Both the position numbers and the translations under genes were made by a program. Below, one piece after another: positions 1 to 8,138 of a stretch of DNA of 21,537 nucleotides. The stretch is from Candidatus Gastranaerophilales bacterium (GTDB lineage: Bacteria > Cyanobacteriota > Vampirovibrionia > Gastranaerophilales > Gastranaerophilaceae): NCBI GenBank assembly GCA_944323945.1, contig CALUUL010000032.1, positions 1-21,537 of the forward strand, read 5' to 3'. Positions within the stretch are counted from its first letter, which is position 1. Every line of letters starts with the position of its first letter. The notes beneath the pieces are model-generated. The model ran no database searches and had not been told where the DNA came from. It was given only the letters and a program-made list of their open reading frames with translations.

Positions 1-1296
1 TTGTTTGATAAAGTTCATATTCTGACATTTGTATTTTCTACAACATTAATTGGTATTTGTATAGATTATTCTCTTCATTATTTTGTAGAAAAAGATTTGA
101 AAAAAATTATAAAAAGTTTGACAGTAAGTTTACTTTCAACTTCCTGTGCTTTTTTAGTATTAATATTCTCTCAAATGGAGTTACTGAAACAAATTTCTAT
201 TTTCACGGTAGTAGGTTTAATTAGTGTGTATTTATTTGTTGTTTTATTTTATCCCTTAATATGTAAGTACTTTTTAAATGATTTCGAACGAAAAATTGAT
301 ATAAATATAAGATATGAAAAACTCATAATAAGTATTGTTATAATTGTTATAATTTGTGGGTTTATTAATTTAAAATTCGATGACAATATAAAAAATATGT
401 ATGTGCCATCTAAAGAACTTGCATATGCAGAGGAACTTTTTGCAAAGGTTACAAATTCTAATTTTAAACAAACATTTTTAGTTGTTGAGGGTAAATCATT
501 TGAAGATATCCTTCAAAAGGAAGAAATTATTTCTAAAAAATTAAAAAATTATCAATCGGTTTCTAAGTATATTCCGTCTAGGAAAAGACAATTGGAAAAT
601 AAAACCTTGATAGAAAATTTGTATAGTAATTCTCTTAATAAATATGCTCAATTTTTAACAAAAGAGCAAAGAAATACACTATTGAATGATAATTTTGAAT
701 ATATTAATTATGATGAAAAATATTCTATTTTATCTGAGTTTATGATTGATAAAAATAAGTCATTAATGATTTTAAATGATGAAGATAATCCTGATATAGA
801 AGGTGTTAGAGGTATACAATATATTGATTTAAAAACAGATATATCAAGTAAGATTAAAGACTATAGAGTAAAATGTATAAATTTAATTTTGCCGATTTTA
901 TTTATTTTTGTAATTGTACTAAGTGTTATTTATAAAAACTTTTTTAAATCGATAAGAATTGTTTTACCATCAATATTAGCTGCAAGTTTTTCATTTGCAT
1001 TTGTTAGTCTTATTTTTAAAGAAATAAATATGTTTCATATTCTTTCAATTTTCTTGATACTTGGTTTTGGTTTGGATTATTCAATATTTAGAGCAAGCGG
1101 AGTTAAAAACTCCTCAGGAGCTATACTTCTTTCTTGCGCTACAAGTGTATTCTCTTTTGCATTACTTTCTTTTACGAGCTTTAAATTAATAAGTTCGCTT
1201 GGTGTTATATTATCAATTGGACTTTTAAGTTCATATATTTTAAGTTTGGTTTTAATTCCATCATCAGGGTTTGAAGAAAATAAAGATAACATATAA
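1..1296 (+). CDS. MMPL/RND-family predicted exporter, C-terminal part (5' end outside window)
   Basis: This is the C-terminal 431 residues of an inner-membrane MMPL/RND-type transporter. The open frame begins at the window edge and the first residues already lie in a conserved transmembrane block (IGICIDYSLHYF), so the TTG at base 1 is not a real start; full relatives are about 750-800 residues. Visible in order: a TM block at about 5-30, two TM helices at 40-90, one at 108-125, a soluble periplasmic domain at about 126-290, then five TM helices to residue 420. The second LGFGLDYSIF motif near residue 355 repeats the G-x-DYS-x-x signature, as expected for the duplicated RND architecture. It resembles the exporter family (COG4258) found in aryl-polyene clusters, where it is thought to move the lipid-linked product. 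The neighbouring PPTase, methyltransferase and acyltransferase agree with that. The last 220 bp overlap the PPTase gene antisense. Confidence 0.85.
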   Translation: MFDKVHILTFVFSTTLIGICIDYSLHYFVEKDLKKIIKSLTVSLLSTSCAFLVLIFSQMELLKQISIFTVVGLISVYLFVVLFYPLICKYFLNDFERKIDINIRYEKLIISIVIIVIICGFINLKFDDNIKNMYVPSKELAYAEELFAKVTNSNFKQTFLVVEGKSFEDILQKEEIISKKLKNYQSVSKYIPSRKRQLENKTLIENLYSNSLNKYAQFLTKEQRNTLLNDNFEYINYDEKYSILSEFMIDKNKSLMILNDEDNPDIEGVRGIQYIDLKTDISSKIKDYRVKCINLILPILFIFVIVLSVIYKNFFKSIRIVLPSILAASFSFAFVSLIFKEINMFHILSIFLILGFGLDYSIFRASGVKNSSGAILLSCATSVFSFALLSFTSFKLISSLGVILSIGLLSSYILSLVLIPSSGFEENKDNI

Positions 1297-1706
1297 TTTG
1301 GTTCCAGTTTAAAACTTATTTTCTGTTTTGTTTCATTTTGTATTTTTATTTTAGCTTCATATTCAGTCCAAAATTGGTAGAAGAATTCTTTATTATTTGA
1401 ATTAATGTTATATCTTTCAAGTAGCAGTTTAAAATCTCTGTCTTTCATAAATTCAATATCAAGACCTAAAGGAAAAGAGTCAAAAGCAACAGCTACAATA
1501 TTATTTGAGTGTGAAATATTAAAACAAAGGTTTGCATTTTCAAATTTTGGTTTTTTATTTTCGATTATAATATTTGTATTTTCTATATTATAAAAATATT
1601 CGGCAACAAATTTCGTAATCAATCTTCCTATTTGTGATTGAAGCTTTTTGAAATTGTGTTTTGTACATTTTTCATTATTATTTATCTTAATATAGAAAAT
1701 CTTCAT
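1077..1706 (-). CDS. 4'-phosphopantetheinyl transferase (Sfp/AcpT-like)
   Basis: This enzyme would move the phosphopantetheine arm of CoA onto the serine of an acyl carrier protein. The PPTase signatures are present: ISHS at residues 64-67, GLDIE at 81-85 (D83/E85 as Mg ligands) and W-T-E-Y-E-A-K-I-K at 113-121 with E117. Residues 1-148 are a compact single-domain PPTase ending in the usual final strand (YMLSLFSS). The remaining 60 residues are encoded antisense to the last transmembrane helices of the MMPL gene, are hydrophilic, and look like an extension created by loss of an earlier stop. The start ATG is the only sensible one and has no Shine-Dalgarno upstream; a leaderless transcript is likely. 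It diverges from the methyltransferase with 17 bp between start codons. With the exporter and acyltransferase it probably primes an ACP of a polyene or fatty-acid-like pathway. Confidence 0.85.
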   Translation of the reverse strand: MKIFYIKINNNEKCTKHNFKKLQSQIGRLITKFVAEYFYNIENTNIIIENKKPKFENANLCFNISHSNNIVAVAFDSFPLGLDIEFMKDRDFKLLLERYNINSNNKEFFYQFWTEYEAKIKIQNETKQKISFKLEPNYMLSLFSSNPDDGIKTKLKIYELKSPIDNITPSELINLKLVKESNAKENTLVAQERSIAPEEFLTPLALNIE

Positions 1707-1722
1707 GGTATAATTTTACCAT
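1705..1722. promoter_or_regulatory. Shared divergent promoter/dyad between PPTase and methyltransferase
   Basis: ATGGTA (1705-1710), six bases, then TACCAT (1717-1722) form a perfect 18-bp dyad. Inside it are a plus-strand -10 box TATAAT (1709-1714) and a minus-strand -10-like TAAAAT (1713-1718) that overlap. Start sites 7-10 bases downstream would fall on or next to both start codons (1706 on minus, 1724 on plus), and neither gene has a Shine-Dalgarno, so both messages may be leaderless. The -35 regions are weak. The dyad is a plausible operator; no regulator for it is visible in the window. Confidence 0.45.
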
Positions 1723-1723
1723 T

Positions 1724-2797
1724 ATGGTTGATAAAGAAACAACTAAATATAGAAGAAAAAGCAGAAGAAAAGAAAGTTTTGTTGAAACTTTAGCAAAAGC
1801 ACAGCAAATAGTTTTTGCACCGTTTACTTTTCAAGTAATAGCTTCAATGATGAAGTTTGGTATTTTAGATTATCTGAAAAGCACTTCTGCTTCGATAGAT
1901 GAAATTGTTCAAGATTGTGACATATCAAAATATACTGCTAAGACATTATGTGAAGCTGCTTTAGTAACAGAAATTATAGAGTTAAAAGACGGTAAATATT
2001 CTCTAACATCTTTAGGTGATACATTTATTGATAATGAGATGACAAGAGTAAACTTTAATTTTATGCGAGATGTGTGTTACTTGGGGGCGTCAGAGTTGGC
2101 GAATTCATTTAAGGAAGAATCTCCTATTGGACTAAAAAAATATATAGGAAATTATCCGACTATATATCCAGCGCTTTCAAAGCTTCCTGAACAAATACAA
2201 AAAAGTTGGTATGAGTTTGATCATTATTATTCGGATACTTGTTTTGATGAAGTTTTGGAAATAATTTTTAAACAAAATCCTAAAGAAATATTTGATATAG
2301 GTGGAAATACGGGAAAATTTGAAAAAGCTTGTTTGAAATATAACCCCGATTGCAAGGTTACAATGCTTGATTTGCCTGAAAATATAGATAGAGCAAGAGA
2401 AAATGTAAATAATAACAGATGTGAGTTCTATGGAATTAATGTAGTATCAGAAAATGCCGTTTTTCCTAAAATGTCTGGTGCTGTTTTTATGAGTCAGTTT
2501 TTGGATTGTTTTTCCGAACGTCAAATTTTATCAATATTAACAAATGTAGAAAAAGCGTCTGATAAAAATATTCATATATATATACTTGAACCATTTATAG
2601 ATAATCAGCAATTTAAAGCTGCAGAGTATTCTCTTGTTCATATTTCTTTGTATTTTACTTGTATGGCAAACGGTGTAAGTAAAATGTATTCTGAAAAAGA
2701 TATGCTTTCTTTGATTGATGAAGCTGGTCTTAAAGTTAAATCAAAATATTCAGTGGGAATTCATGATTATACTCTTTTGGAATGTGTAAAAAAATGA
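1724..2797 (+). CDS. SAM-dependent methyltransferase, O-methyltransferase-like with N-terminal dimerisation/winged-helix domain
   Basis: The 357-residue protein has two parts. Residues about 25-120 form a helical/winged-helix region (FGILDYLKS, DISKYTAKTLCEAAL) like the dimerisation domain of plant-type and polyketide O-methyltransferases. A class I Rossmann fold follows with motif I D-I-G-G-N-T-G-K-F at about 190-198 and an acidic strand end (MLDLPENIDRARENV) that would bind the SAM ribose. The start is basic (KYRRKSRRKE), possibly membrane-associating. The ATG has no Shine-Dalgarno and sits about 10 bases after a TATAAT, suggesting a leaderless message. The gene is coupled to the acyltransferase by an ATGA stop/start overlap. 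In this context it likely methylates a hydroxyl of a polyene or aromatic head group; the substrate is inferred, not shown. Confidence 0.8.
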   Translation: MVDKETTKYRRKSRRKESFVETLAKAQQIVFAPFTFQVIASMMKFGILDYLKSTSASIDEIVQDCDISKYTAKTLCEAALVTEIIELKDGKYSLTSLGDTFIDNEMTRVNFNFMRDVCYLGASELANSFKEESPIGLKKYIGNYPTIYPALSKLPEQIQKSWYEFDHYYSDTCFDEVLEIIFKQNPKEIFDIGGNTGKFEKACLKYNPDCKVTMLDLPENIDRARENVNNNRCEFYGINVVSENAVFPKMSGAVFMSQFLDCFSERQILSILTNVEKASDKNIHIYILEPFIDNQQFKAAEYSLVHISLYFTCMANGVSKMYSEKDMLSLIDEAGLKVKSKYSVGIHDYTLLECVKK

Positions 2798-3687
2798 AAT
2801 GGTATGAGATAAAAGAGCAAGCAGCAGGAACAAAAAGACTCTTTTTGCTTTGGTACATATATAAAATATTAGGGAAAACTCCTGTTAAGATAATTACTTT
2901 TTTCGTTACGCTTATTGCTTGTATAAATGCAAAACAAGTAAGAGAGTGTTCAAAAAAATATCTTGAGATAGTAGGAGAAAAGCCTTCTTTTAAAAATGTT
3001 TTCAGACATTTTTTATCATATTCATATTCTCTTGTTGATAGAATGGAAATATTTACAAATAATTTTCCTCCGGAAAAATTATATTTTGAAGATGAAGAGC
3101 AAAAGAAACTTTTTTTGGAAGATTTAAAAAATTTTAAAGGTACGTTTTTTATATGTAATCATCTTGGTAATGTTGATGCAATGCGTTCATTTGTTAATTC
3201 TGATATTAAAGATACCTGCTCAAGTGTGTCAGTTTTTTTGGCAAAGGAACAATGCAAAATATTTTCGGGATTTATAGAAAAAATTACAACAAATAAAAAT
3301 ATTCATTTATACCCTGTTGAAGAAATTGATATAAATACTTCAATTGAAATAAAAGAAAAATTAAATAAGGGTGGAATTGTATTTATGGCAGGTGATAGAA
3401 TTTCTGCGAATAGTAATAATTTTGAAATTGAGTTTTTAAATCATAAAGTATTATTCCCAGTTGGTACATTCAAATTTGCACAAATGATGGAAGTACCTGT
3501 ATATTTTGTAAGTGCAATAAAAATGCCAAAAGATAGATATTGCATTCATTTGAAGAGATTTTATAATTCACAAACGAAAGCTATGACAATAAGTAAAATG
3601 CAAAAAGAGTTTGTTATATTCTTAGAAGAAAAAACAAAACTTGCACCATATCAGTTTTATCATTTTTACAATTTTTTTAATGATTAG
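2794..3687 (+). CDS. LpxL/HtrB-type acyltransferase (aryl-polyene cluster type, COG4261-like)
   Basis: The protein (297 residues from the start chosen here) belongs to the lysophospholipid/lipid A acyltransferase superfamily, which moves an acyl group from ACP or CoA onto a lipid acceptor at the inner membrane. The catalytic HX4D motif is visible as N-H-L-G-N-V-D at about residues 121-127, followed by a GGIVFMAGDR block (acceptor-binding region). The N-terminus W-Y-E-I-K-E-Q with a hydrophobic stretch (about 25-47) is typical of predicted acyltransferases of aryl-polyene clusters. An upstream ATG at 2782 is in frame, but the ATG at 2794 overlaps the methyltransferase stop as ATGA, the classical coupling arrangement, so I prefer it. 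Likely role: attaching the product chain to a membrane lipid, with the MMPL protein exporting it. Confidence 0.82.
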   Translation: MKWYEIKEQAAGTKRLFLLWYIYKILGKTPVKIITFFVTLIACINAKQVRECSKKYLEIVGEKPSFKNVFRHFLSYSYSLVDRMEIFTNNFPPEKLYFEDEEQKKLFLEDLKNFKGTFFICNHLGNVDAMRSFVNSDIKDTCSSVSVFLAKEQCKIFSGFIEKITTNKNIHLYPVEEIDINTSIEIKEKLNKGGIVFMAGDRISANSNNFEIEFLNHKVLFPVGTFKFAQMMEVPVYFVSAIKMPKDRYCIHLKRFYNSQTKAMTISKMQKEFVIFLEEKTKLAPYQFYHFYNFFND

Positions 3688-3693
3688 TATAAT
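3665..3693 (+). promoter_or_regulatory. Sigma70-type promoter for the small exported protein
   Basis: TTTACA (3665-3670), a 17-base spacer and a perfect TATAAT (3688-3693). The promoter overlaps the last codons and stop of the acyltransferase gene, so the small downstream gene has its own transcription start about 20 bases before its ATG. Confidence 0.7.
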
Positions 3694-3722
3694 ATTTGTA
3701 TAACTATTTTAAGGATATTCAT

Positions 3723-4211
3723 ATGAAAAAGATAATTGTTATTTTTATAATGTTTTGTTTCTCATCTTTTATACTGCCTGTATATGCTATTGAAGAAAAT
3801 AATGTAACAGCTCCAAAATGGGAAGATTATGTACCTGAAAAATATCAAAATCCCAGATCTGATTTTACAAGAGGTAGTGCTATAGCAGAAATTGCAGTTG
3901 GTTCAGAATTAACAGCGTTAATTATAACATCTCCTATTGGAATACCGATGTTATGTCATGGTGTTACAAAGTTTAAACATGTTTCTTACAGAGATAAAAA
4001 AGCTAAGTTTGAGGCAGGATTAAAAGAAGCTGAAAAAATAGAAAATCCGGCTGATAGACAAGCGTATTATGAAAAACTTTTAAAAAAGTGTAAATTTACG
4101 GAAAAGCAAAAACAAAAATTAGCTAAAAAACGTGCTAAAAAAGCAGAAAAAGAAACCAAAAGAATAGAAAAAGAAAATAAAAAATTAAATAAAGAAAAAA
4201 TTGAAGAATAA
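3723..4211 (+). CDS. Small exported protein with membrane segment and lysine-rich tail, function unknown
   Basis: Starting at the ATG at 3723, the product has 162 residues. This start is preferred over an upstream in-frame TTG (3696), because the TTG lies just after the -10 box and the ATG has AAGGA (3711-3714 region) at good spacing. Residues 1-22 are a signal peptide (KK, hydrophobic core, V-Y-A cleavage context). Residues about 45-75 contain a second hydrophobic, glycine/proline-bearing segment (LTALIITSPIGIPML). From residue 95 it is a charged helix ending in a lysine/glutamate-rich tail, probably coiled coil. I do not recognise a family. It is the last plus-strand gene of the polyene-like cluster, but its own promoter means it may be unrelated to it. 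A periplasmic or envelope-anchored role is inferred. Confidence 0.75.
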   Translation: MKKIIVIFIMFCFSSFILPVYAIEENNVTAPKWEDYVPEKYQNPRSDFTRGSAIAEIAVGSELTALIITSPIGIPMLCHGVTKFKHVSYRDKKAKFEAGLKEAEKIENPADRQAYYEKLLKKCKFTEKQKQKLAKKRAKKAEKETKRIEKENKKLNKEKIEE

Positions 4212-4220
4212 AAATTGTTT

Positions 4221-4868
4221 CTATTTTAAGAATTCTGCCTTTTTAAAGTCATTTTCAGCTTCATATTCTAAACCTTTTATTTTTTCTATTGAAGCTTTCA
4301 TGTAATATGAATGCGAATCATTAGGATTTAGAGATATTGCTTTATTATAATCATTTATAGCACTTTCATAATTTTTCTTTTCAAAATGATAGAAAGCTCT
4401 TTGTTTGTATAATCTGTAATCATCGGGATTGATATTTATTGCACCGTTATAATCGTTTATAGCACCTTGAATATCTCCGATATAATATTTAATTTGAGCT
4501 CTGTATTCATAGTATAAAGTATTTGTATAATCAAATTGAATAGCCATATTATAAGCAGTAATAGCTTCATTATATTCTTTTATTTTTCTGTATACATCGG
4601 CTTTAAGTGCATATAATTGTGCATCTTTAGGAAATTTAATTATTGCTTTTGTATAAAAATCAATCGCATTCAAAAACATTTTGTTTTTTCGGTTAACTCT
4701 TGCAATCGCTTTATATGTTTTTAATGATTTTGGCATTAATGAAAGTGCTAAAAACAAATTGCTTAATGCTTTTGGGTATTCTCCCAAATTTTCTCTGTTT
4801 ATTCCTTTGTTGTATACGGAATAAAATATAAAAAACCTTCTTATTCTACCAAAACCAAACAGAAACAA
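4221..4868 (-). CDS. TPR-repeat protein
   Basis: The 215-residue protein consists almost entirely of about six tetratricopeptide repeats, recognisable by the recurrent A-I-x-x-Y-N-x-A-I-x-x-N-P-x-D pattern at roughly 34-residue spacing (clearest at about residues 118-150 and 152-186). TPR solenoids bind peptides or other proteins. The start is a TTG (4866-4868); it is preceded by TAAGGAG, where TAA is the stop of the UPF0210 gene and AGGAG is the ribosome site, so the two genes are translationally coupled. Residues 5-18 are hydrophobic/aromatic (RRFFIFYSVY), perhaps a poor membrane anchor, not a clear signal peptide. It is the last gene of the hydG-led minus-strand run. No specific partner can be named. 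Confidence 0.85.
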   Translation of the reverse strand: MFLFGFGRIRRFFIFYSVYNKGINRENLGEYPKALSNLFLALSLMPKSLKTYKAIARVNRKNKMFLNAIDFYTKAIIKFPKDAQLYALKADVYRKIKEYNEAITAYNMAIQFDYTNTLYYEYRAQIKYYIGDIQGAINDYNGAININPDDYRLYKQRAFYHFEKKNYESAINDYNKAISLNPNDSHSYYMKASIEKIKGLEYEAENDFKKAEFLK

Positions 4869-4879
4869 TTATAATCTCC

Positions 4880-6247
4880 TTAGTTGTTAAGACTGTGTAT
4901 TGGGGCTGGAATTCTACCGCCTCTGTTAATAAAAGTTTCAGAGGAAAGTTTATTAACATTCATTATAGGTGCTTCGCCCAATAAACCGCCATATACAGCA
5001 TAATCTCCCACTTTTTTATTTGGCACGGGAATTATTCTGACTGCTGTAGTTTTTTTATTAATCATACCAATAGCCATTTCATCAGCAATCATACCTGAAA
5101 TTGTTGAATCAGGTGTATCACCAGGGATAGCAATCATATCAAGTCCTACAGAACATACACAAGTCATTGCTTCTAATTTATCAAAGGTTAAAACACCTTT
5201 TTGGGCTGCTTCAATCATACCAGCATCCTCTGATACTGGAATAAATGCACCGGATAAACCACCAACGTATGAACTTGCCATTATTCCACCTTTTTTCACT
5301 GCATCATTGAGCATAGCAAGTGCTGCGGTAGTACCATGTGCCCCTGCGTGTTCTAATCCCATTGCTTGGAAAATCCCTGCAACAGAATCACCAATAGCTG
5401 GTGTAGGTGCTAAAGATAGGTCTATAATTCCAAATGGAATATTCATTTTCTCAGCCATTCTTCTGCCTACAAGTTCACCTGTAGAGGTTATTTTAAAAGC
5501 AATTTGTTTTATTTTATTTGCAAGTTCTCCAAAATCTGCATCTTTTGGTAAATTTTCAACGGCTGCTCGAACTACTCCGGGACCGGATACTCCAATATTT
5601 AAAGCACACTCTGGTTCTCCATAACCGTGGAAAGCACCTGCCATAAATGGGTTATCCCCAGGTACATTACAAAAACAAACAAGTTTTGCAGCCCCTATAC
5701 CATCTTCATTTGCAGTAAGATTTGCGGCTTGTTTTATTATTCTGCCCATTTTTTTTACTGCATCCATATTAATACCTGCTTTTGTAGATGCTAAATTAAC
5801 GGAAGAACAAACACGCTGAGTTTGTCTTAGTGCTTCAGGAATACTTTCTATTAGGGCAATATCACCTTTTGTACAGCCTTTCTCAACAAGGGCAGAAAAT
5901 CCGCCTATAAAATTAACATTTACTTCTTTTGCAGCTTCATCTAATATTTTTGCAAGATAAACATAGTCCATATCTTTGCAAGATTCTCCAACTAAAGAAA
6001 TAGGTGTAACTGCTATCCTTTTATTTATTATAGGGATTGAATATTCATCTTCAATTTCAGCTGCATAATTATATAAATTTTTTGCATACTTTGTTATTTT
6101 TTTATATATTTTATCTCCAACCTCTTGAACATTTTCTCCACAACAATCACGCAAACTTAATGCTAAGGTAACTGTCCTTATATCTAAGTTGTGAACCTTA
6201 ATCATATTTATTGTTTCAAGGATTGATTTTTCATTAAAAAAAGACAT
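4880..6247 (-). CDS. UPF0210 / DUF711 (PFL-like) family protein
   Basis: The 455-residue protein matches the UPF0210 (DUF711) family in length and composition: it starts [16 protein letters not shown] and carries conserved glycine-rich blocks such as [20 protein letters not shown] and [16 protein letters not shown], ending near NRGGRIPAP. The family is weakly related to glycyl-radical/pyruvate-formate-lyase-like folds and has no settled function. The ATG is preceded by AAGGGA overlapping the end of the upstream ACT gene (11 bp gap). The UPF0237 ACT protein and UPF0210 protein are a known gene pair, which makes the family assignment firm. The pair lies behind hydG here, but a link with hydrogenase maturation is only positional. 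Confidence 0.9.
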   Translation of the reverse strand: MSFFNEKSILETINMIKVHNLDIRTVTLALSLRDCCGENVQEVGDKIYKKITKYAKNLYNYAAEIEDEYSIPIINKRIAVTPISLVGESCKDMDYVYLAKILDEAAKEVNVNFIGGFSALVEKGCTKGDIALIESIPEALRQTQRVCSSVNLASTKAGINMDAVKKMGRIIKQAANLTANEDGIGAAKLVCFCNVPGDNPFMAGAFHGYGEPECALNIGVSGPGVVRAAVENLPKDADFGELANKIKQIAFKITSTGELVGRRMAEKMNIPFGIIDLSLAPTPAIGDSVAGIFQAMGLEHAGAHGTTAALAMLNDAVKKGGIMASSYVGGLSGAFIPVSEDAGMIEAAQKGVLTFDKLEAMTCVCSVGLDMIAIPGDTPDSTISGMIADEMAIGMINKKTTAVRIIPVPNKKVGDYAVYGGLLGEAPIMNVNKLSSETFINRGGRIPAPIHSLNN

Positions 6248-6258
6248 TTATTATTCCC

Positions 6259-6537
6259 TTAAATAGTGTGCATTTTATCAAAAATTTCTTTCTTTTGAAT
6301 CCAAATTTCCATCCCTAACTTTTGTCCGGATTCAACAACCGCTTCTTTTATTTCTTTAAAAGAATATTTTGATTTACTTATATCAGCAAGTAAAAACATC
6401 ATAAAACAACCTTGCATAATTGTTTGTCTTATATCTTCTATATTAACTTCATATTTAGCAAGAACAGATGCAATTTCAGCAACTATGCCAACGCCGTCTT
6501 TTCCTGAAATAGTTACAATGATTTTATCTTCGCTCAT
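6259..6537 (-). CDS. ACT-domain protein, UPF0237 (GcvR-like)
   Basis: This 92-residue protein is a single ACT domain. It begins with the V-T-I-S-G-K-D-G-V-G-I-V-A-E-I strand-loop-helix, in which the DGVG turn is the usual ligand-binding loop, and continues with a second half (LADISKSKYSFKEIKEAV). ACT domains bind amino acids and act as small regulatory dimers; UPF0237 members are usually found next to UPF0210 genes, as here (11 bp gap). The ATG has GGAG at good spacing. It lies 61 bp downstream of hydG, so it may be co-transcribed with it. The ligand is not known. Confidence 0.9.
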   Translation of the reverse strand: MSEDKIIVTISGKDGVGIVAEIASVLAKYEVNIEDIRQTIMQGCFMMFLLADISKSKYSFKEIKEAVVESGQKLGMEIWIQKKEIFDKMHTI

Positions 6538-6598
6538 TTTAGCTCCAATCTCTATTTATAACTATATTTTATTCGTAAAACGGACTAAAAGCAATCAT

Positions 6599-8017
6599 CT
6601 AGAACTTAAAATCACGTTCTCCATTTAATATTCTTTTAAGATTTTGTATTACAATCTGCTTCCTATTTTCATCTTTGATTTTTGCGAGTTCCTTTAAAAG
6701 AAGTTTTTCTCCTGTTTTTTTTGTTTTTTCAGAAGCATAATCAACTAAGTATTCTTTTAATGTCATTATTGCATTTGGATGGCAGAAATTATGTATTTGT
6801 TGATCTTTACAGATAGACATAAATCTTTCACCTGTTCTATTATTCCCGTAACAAGCAGTGCAAAAGCTTGGCAGATAATCTAATTCCATTAACCAATTTA
6901 CTACTTCATCAAGTGTTCTGTTGTCATTAACTTCAAATTGGCTTGAATCTTCATCTTCTTTTTCAGGTTGATAATATCCGCCTACACTTGTTTTTGAACC
7001 TCCTGATATTTGTGAAACACCAAGTTCTAATAAAGATTTTCTGCATTCTTTATTTTCACGTGTTGATATTATCATACCCGTATATGGTACTGCTATTCTT
7101 ATTACTGCAACAATCTTCTTGAAAGTTTCATCATCAAGTCCATTTGCAAAACTATTGGGGTTTATATCATCAGCTTTTCTTATTCTTGGTACGCTTATAG
7201 TGTGCGGACCTACTCCATATAGTGCTTCTAGATGTTCTGCGTGCATTAAAATGCCGGCAAATTCATATCTGTAATTTTCAAGACCAAATAACACACCTAT
7301 TCCAACATCGTCAATTCCGCCTTGCATTGCTCTGTCCATTGCTTCTGTGTGGTAAGCATAATTATGTTTTGGACCTGTAGGATGTAATTTTTCATAACTT
7401 TCTTTATTATAGGTTTCTTGGAATAATATATATGTACCTATTTTAGCTTCATGTAATTTTCTATAATTTTCGACTGTAGTTGCTGCAATATTTACGTTTA
7501 CTCTTCTTATAGCTCCATTCTTATGTTTTATAGAATATATTGTATTAATTGATTCTAAAATATATTCAATAGGATTATTAATTGGATCTTCACCTGATTC
7601 AATTGCAAGTCGTTTGTGTCCCATATCTTGAAGTGCAATTACTTCATTTTTTATTTCTTCCTGTGTCATTTTTTTTCTTGGAATATGATTGTTTTTAGCG
7701 TGATATGGACAGTATGTACAACCGTTTATGCAGTAATTAGAAAGATATAAAGGTGCAAAAAGAACAATTCGGTTGCCATAAAAATCTTCTTTTATTTGTT
7801 TTGCAAGAGTGAAAATTTCGTTATTTATTTCATCATTATTGCAAGCTAATAAAACAGATGCTTCTCTATGAGTTAGTCCCTTTTTAAGCTTTGCTTTTTC
7901 TAAAATTTCATTTAAAAGAACTTTATTATTTTTATTTTTCTCAGCATATTCTATAGTATTTAAAATTTCTTGATGAGAAATAAATTCTTCTGCTTTTGTA
8001 GATTTTGGATTATACAT
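6599..8017 (-). CDS. hydG: [FeFe]-hydrogenase maturase HydG (radical SAM tyrosine lyase)
   Basis: HydG cleaves tyrosine with SAM to make the CO and CN ligands, delivered as an Fe-complex for the hydrogenase H-cluster. Visible features: radical-SAM CX3CX2C at C96-C100-C103 (NYCINGCTYCPYHAKN) and the HydG-specific C-terminal CX2CX22C at C386, C389 and C412 (FCTACYGNN to NFCHPNA), holding the second cluster. The upstream in-frame ATG at 8035 would add six residues, but the predicted transcript starts around it, and AAAAGGCG lies just before the ATG at 8017. With the 8017 start the protein begins M-Y-N-P-K-S like other HydG proteins and the cysteines fall at the numbers I recall for clostridial HydG. 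It leads a minus-strand run with the ACT, UPF0210 and TPR genes and diverges from a MarR regulator. HydE is about 12 kb away; HydF and the hydrogenase are not in the window. Confidence 0.95.
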   Translation of the reverse strand: MYNPKSTKAEEFISHQEILNTIEYAEKNKNNKVLLNEILEKAKLKKGLTHREASVLLACNNDEINNEIFTLAKQIKEDFYGNRIVLFAPLYLSNYCINGCTYCPYHAKNNHIPRKKMTQEEIKNEVIALQDMGHKRLAIESGEDPINNPIEYILESINTIYSIKHKNGAIRRVNVNIAATTVENYRKLHEAKIGTYILFQETYNKESYEKLHPTGPKHNYAYHTEAMDRAMQGGIDDVGIGVLFGLENYRYEFAGILMHAEHLEALYGVGPHTISVPRIRKADDINPNSFANGLDDETFKKIVAVIRIAVPYTGMIISTRENKECRKSLLELGVSQISGGSKTSVGGYYQPEKEDEDSSQFEVNDNRTLDEVVNWLMELDYLPSFCTACYGNNRTGERFMSICKDQQIHNFCHPNAIMTLKEYLVDYASEKTKKTGEKLLLKELAKIKDENRKQIVIQNLKRILNGERDFKF

Positions 8018-8039
8018 TTTGACGCCTTTTTTCATCTAC

Positions 8040-8068
8040 AGTATAACTCAAAAATTAAATGTATCCAA
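8040..8068 (-). promoter_or_regulatory. Predicted hydG promoter
   Basis: On the minus strand, TTGGAT (8063-8068), 17 bases, TATACT (8040-8045). A start about 7 bases downstream falls near 8033, at the first candidate hydG ATG, which supports the internal ATG at 8017 with its ribosome site. The -35 is only half consensus. Confidence 0.5.
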
Positions 8069-8090
8069 AATCAGTAAAGATTCAAAATGG

Positions 8091-8119
8091 TTGAATGATT
8101 AACTATTTATTGTTATACT
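8091..8119 (+). promoter_or_regulatory. Predicted marR promoter with overlapping operator candidates
   Basis: TTGAAT (8091-8096), 17 bases, TATACT (8114-8119). The -35 is the right arm of a perfect inverted repeat ATTCAA-N5-TTGAAT (8080-8096). A second one, TAAC-N8-GTTA (8100-8115), spans the spacer. Such dyads over a marR promoter are typical of autoregulation. The same sequence TTGAATGATTAACTA recurs within and after marR. Confidence 0.6.
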
Positions 8120-8138
8120 CAAGAATAGGCGGTTGAAT

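Noticed and set aside
1405..1593. Small plus-strand open frame antisense to the PPTase
   Set aside because: It lies entirely over the PPTase core, has no ribosome site and no recognisable features; a shadow frame.
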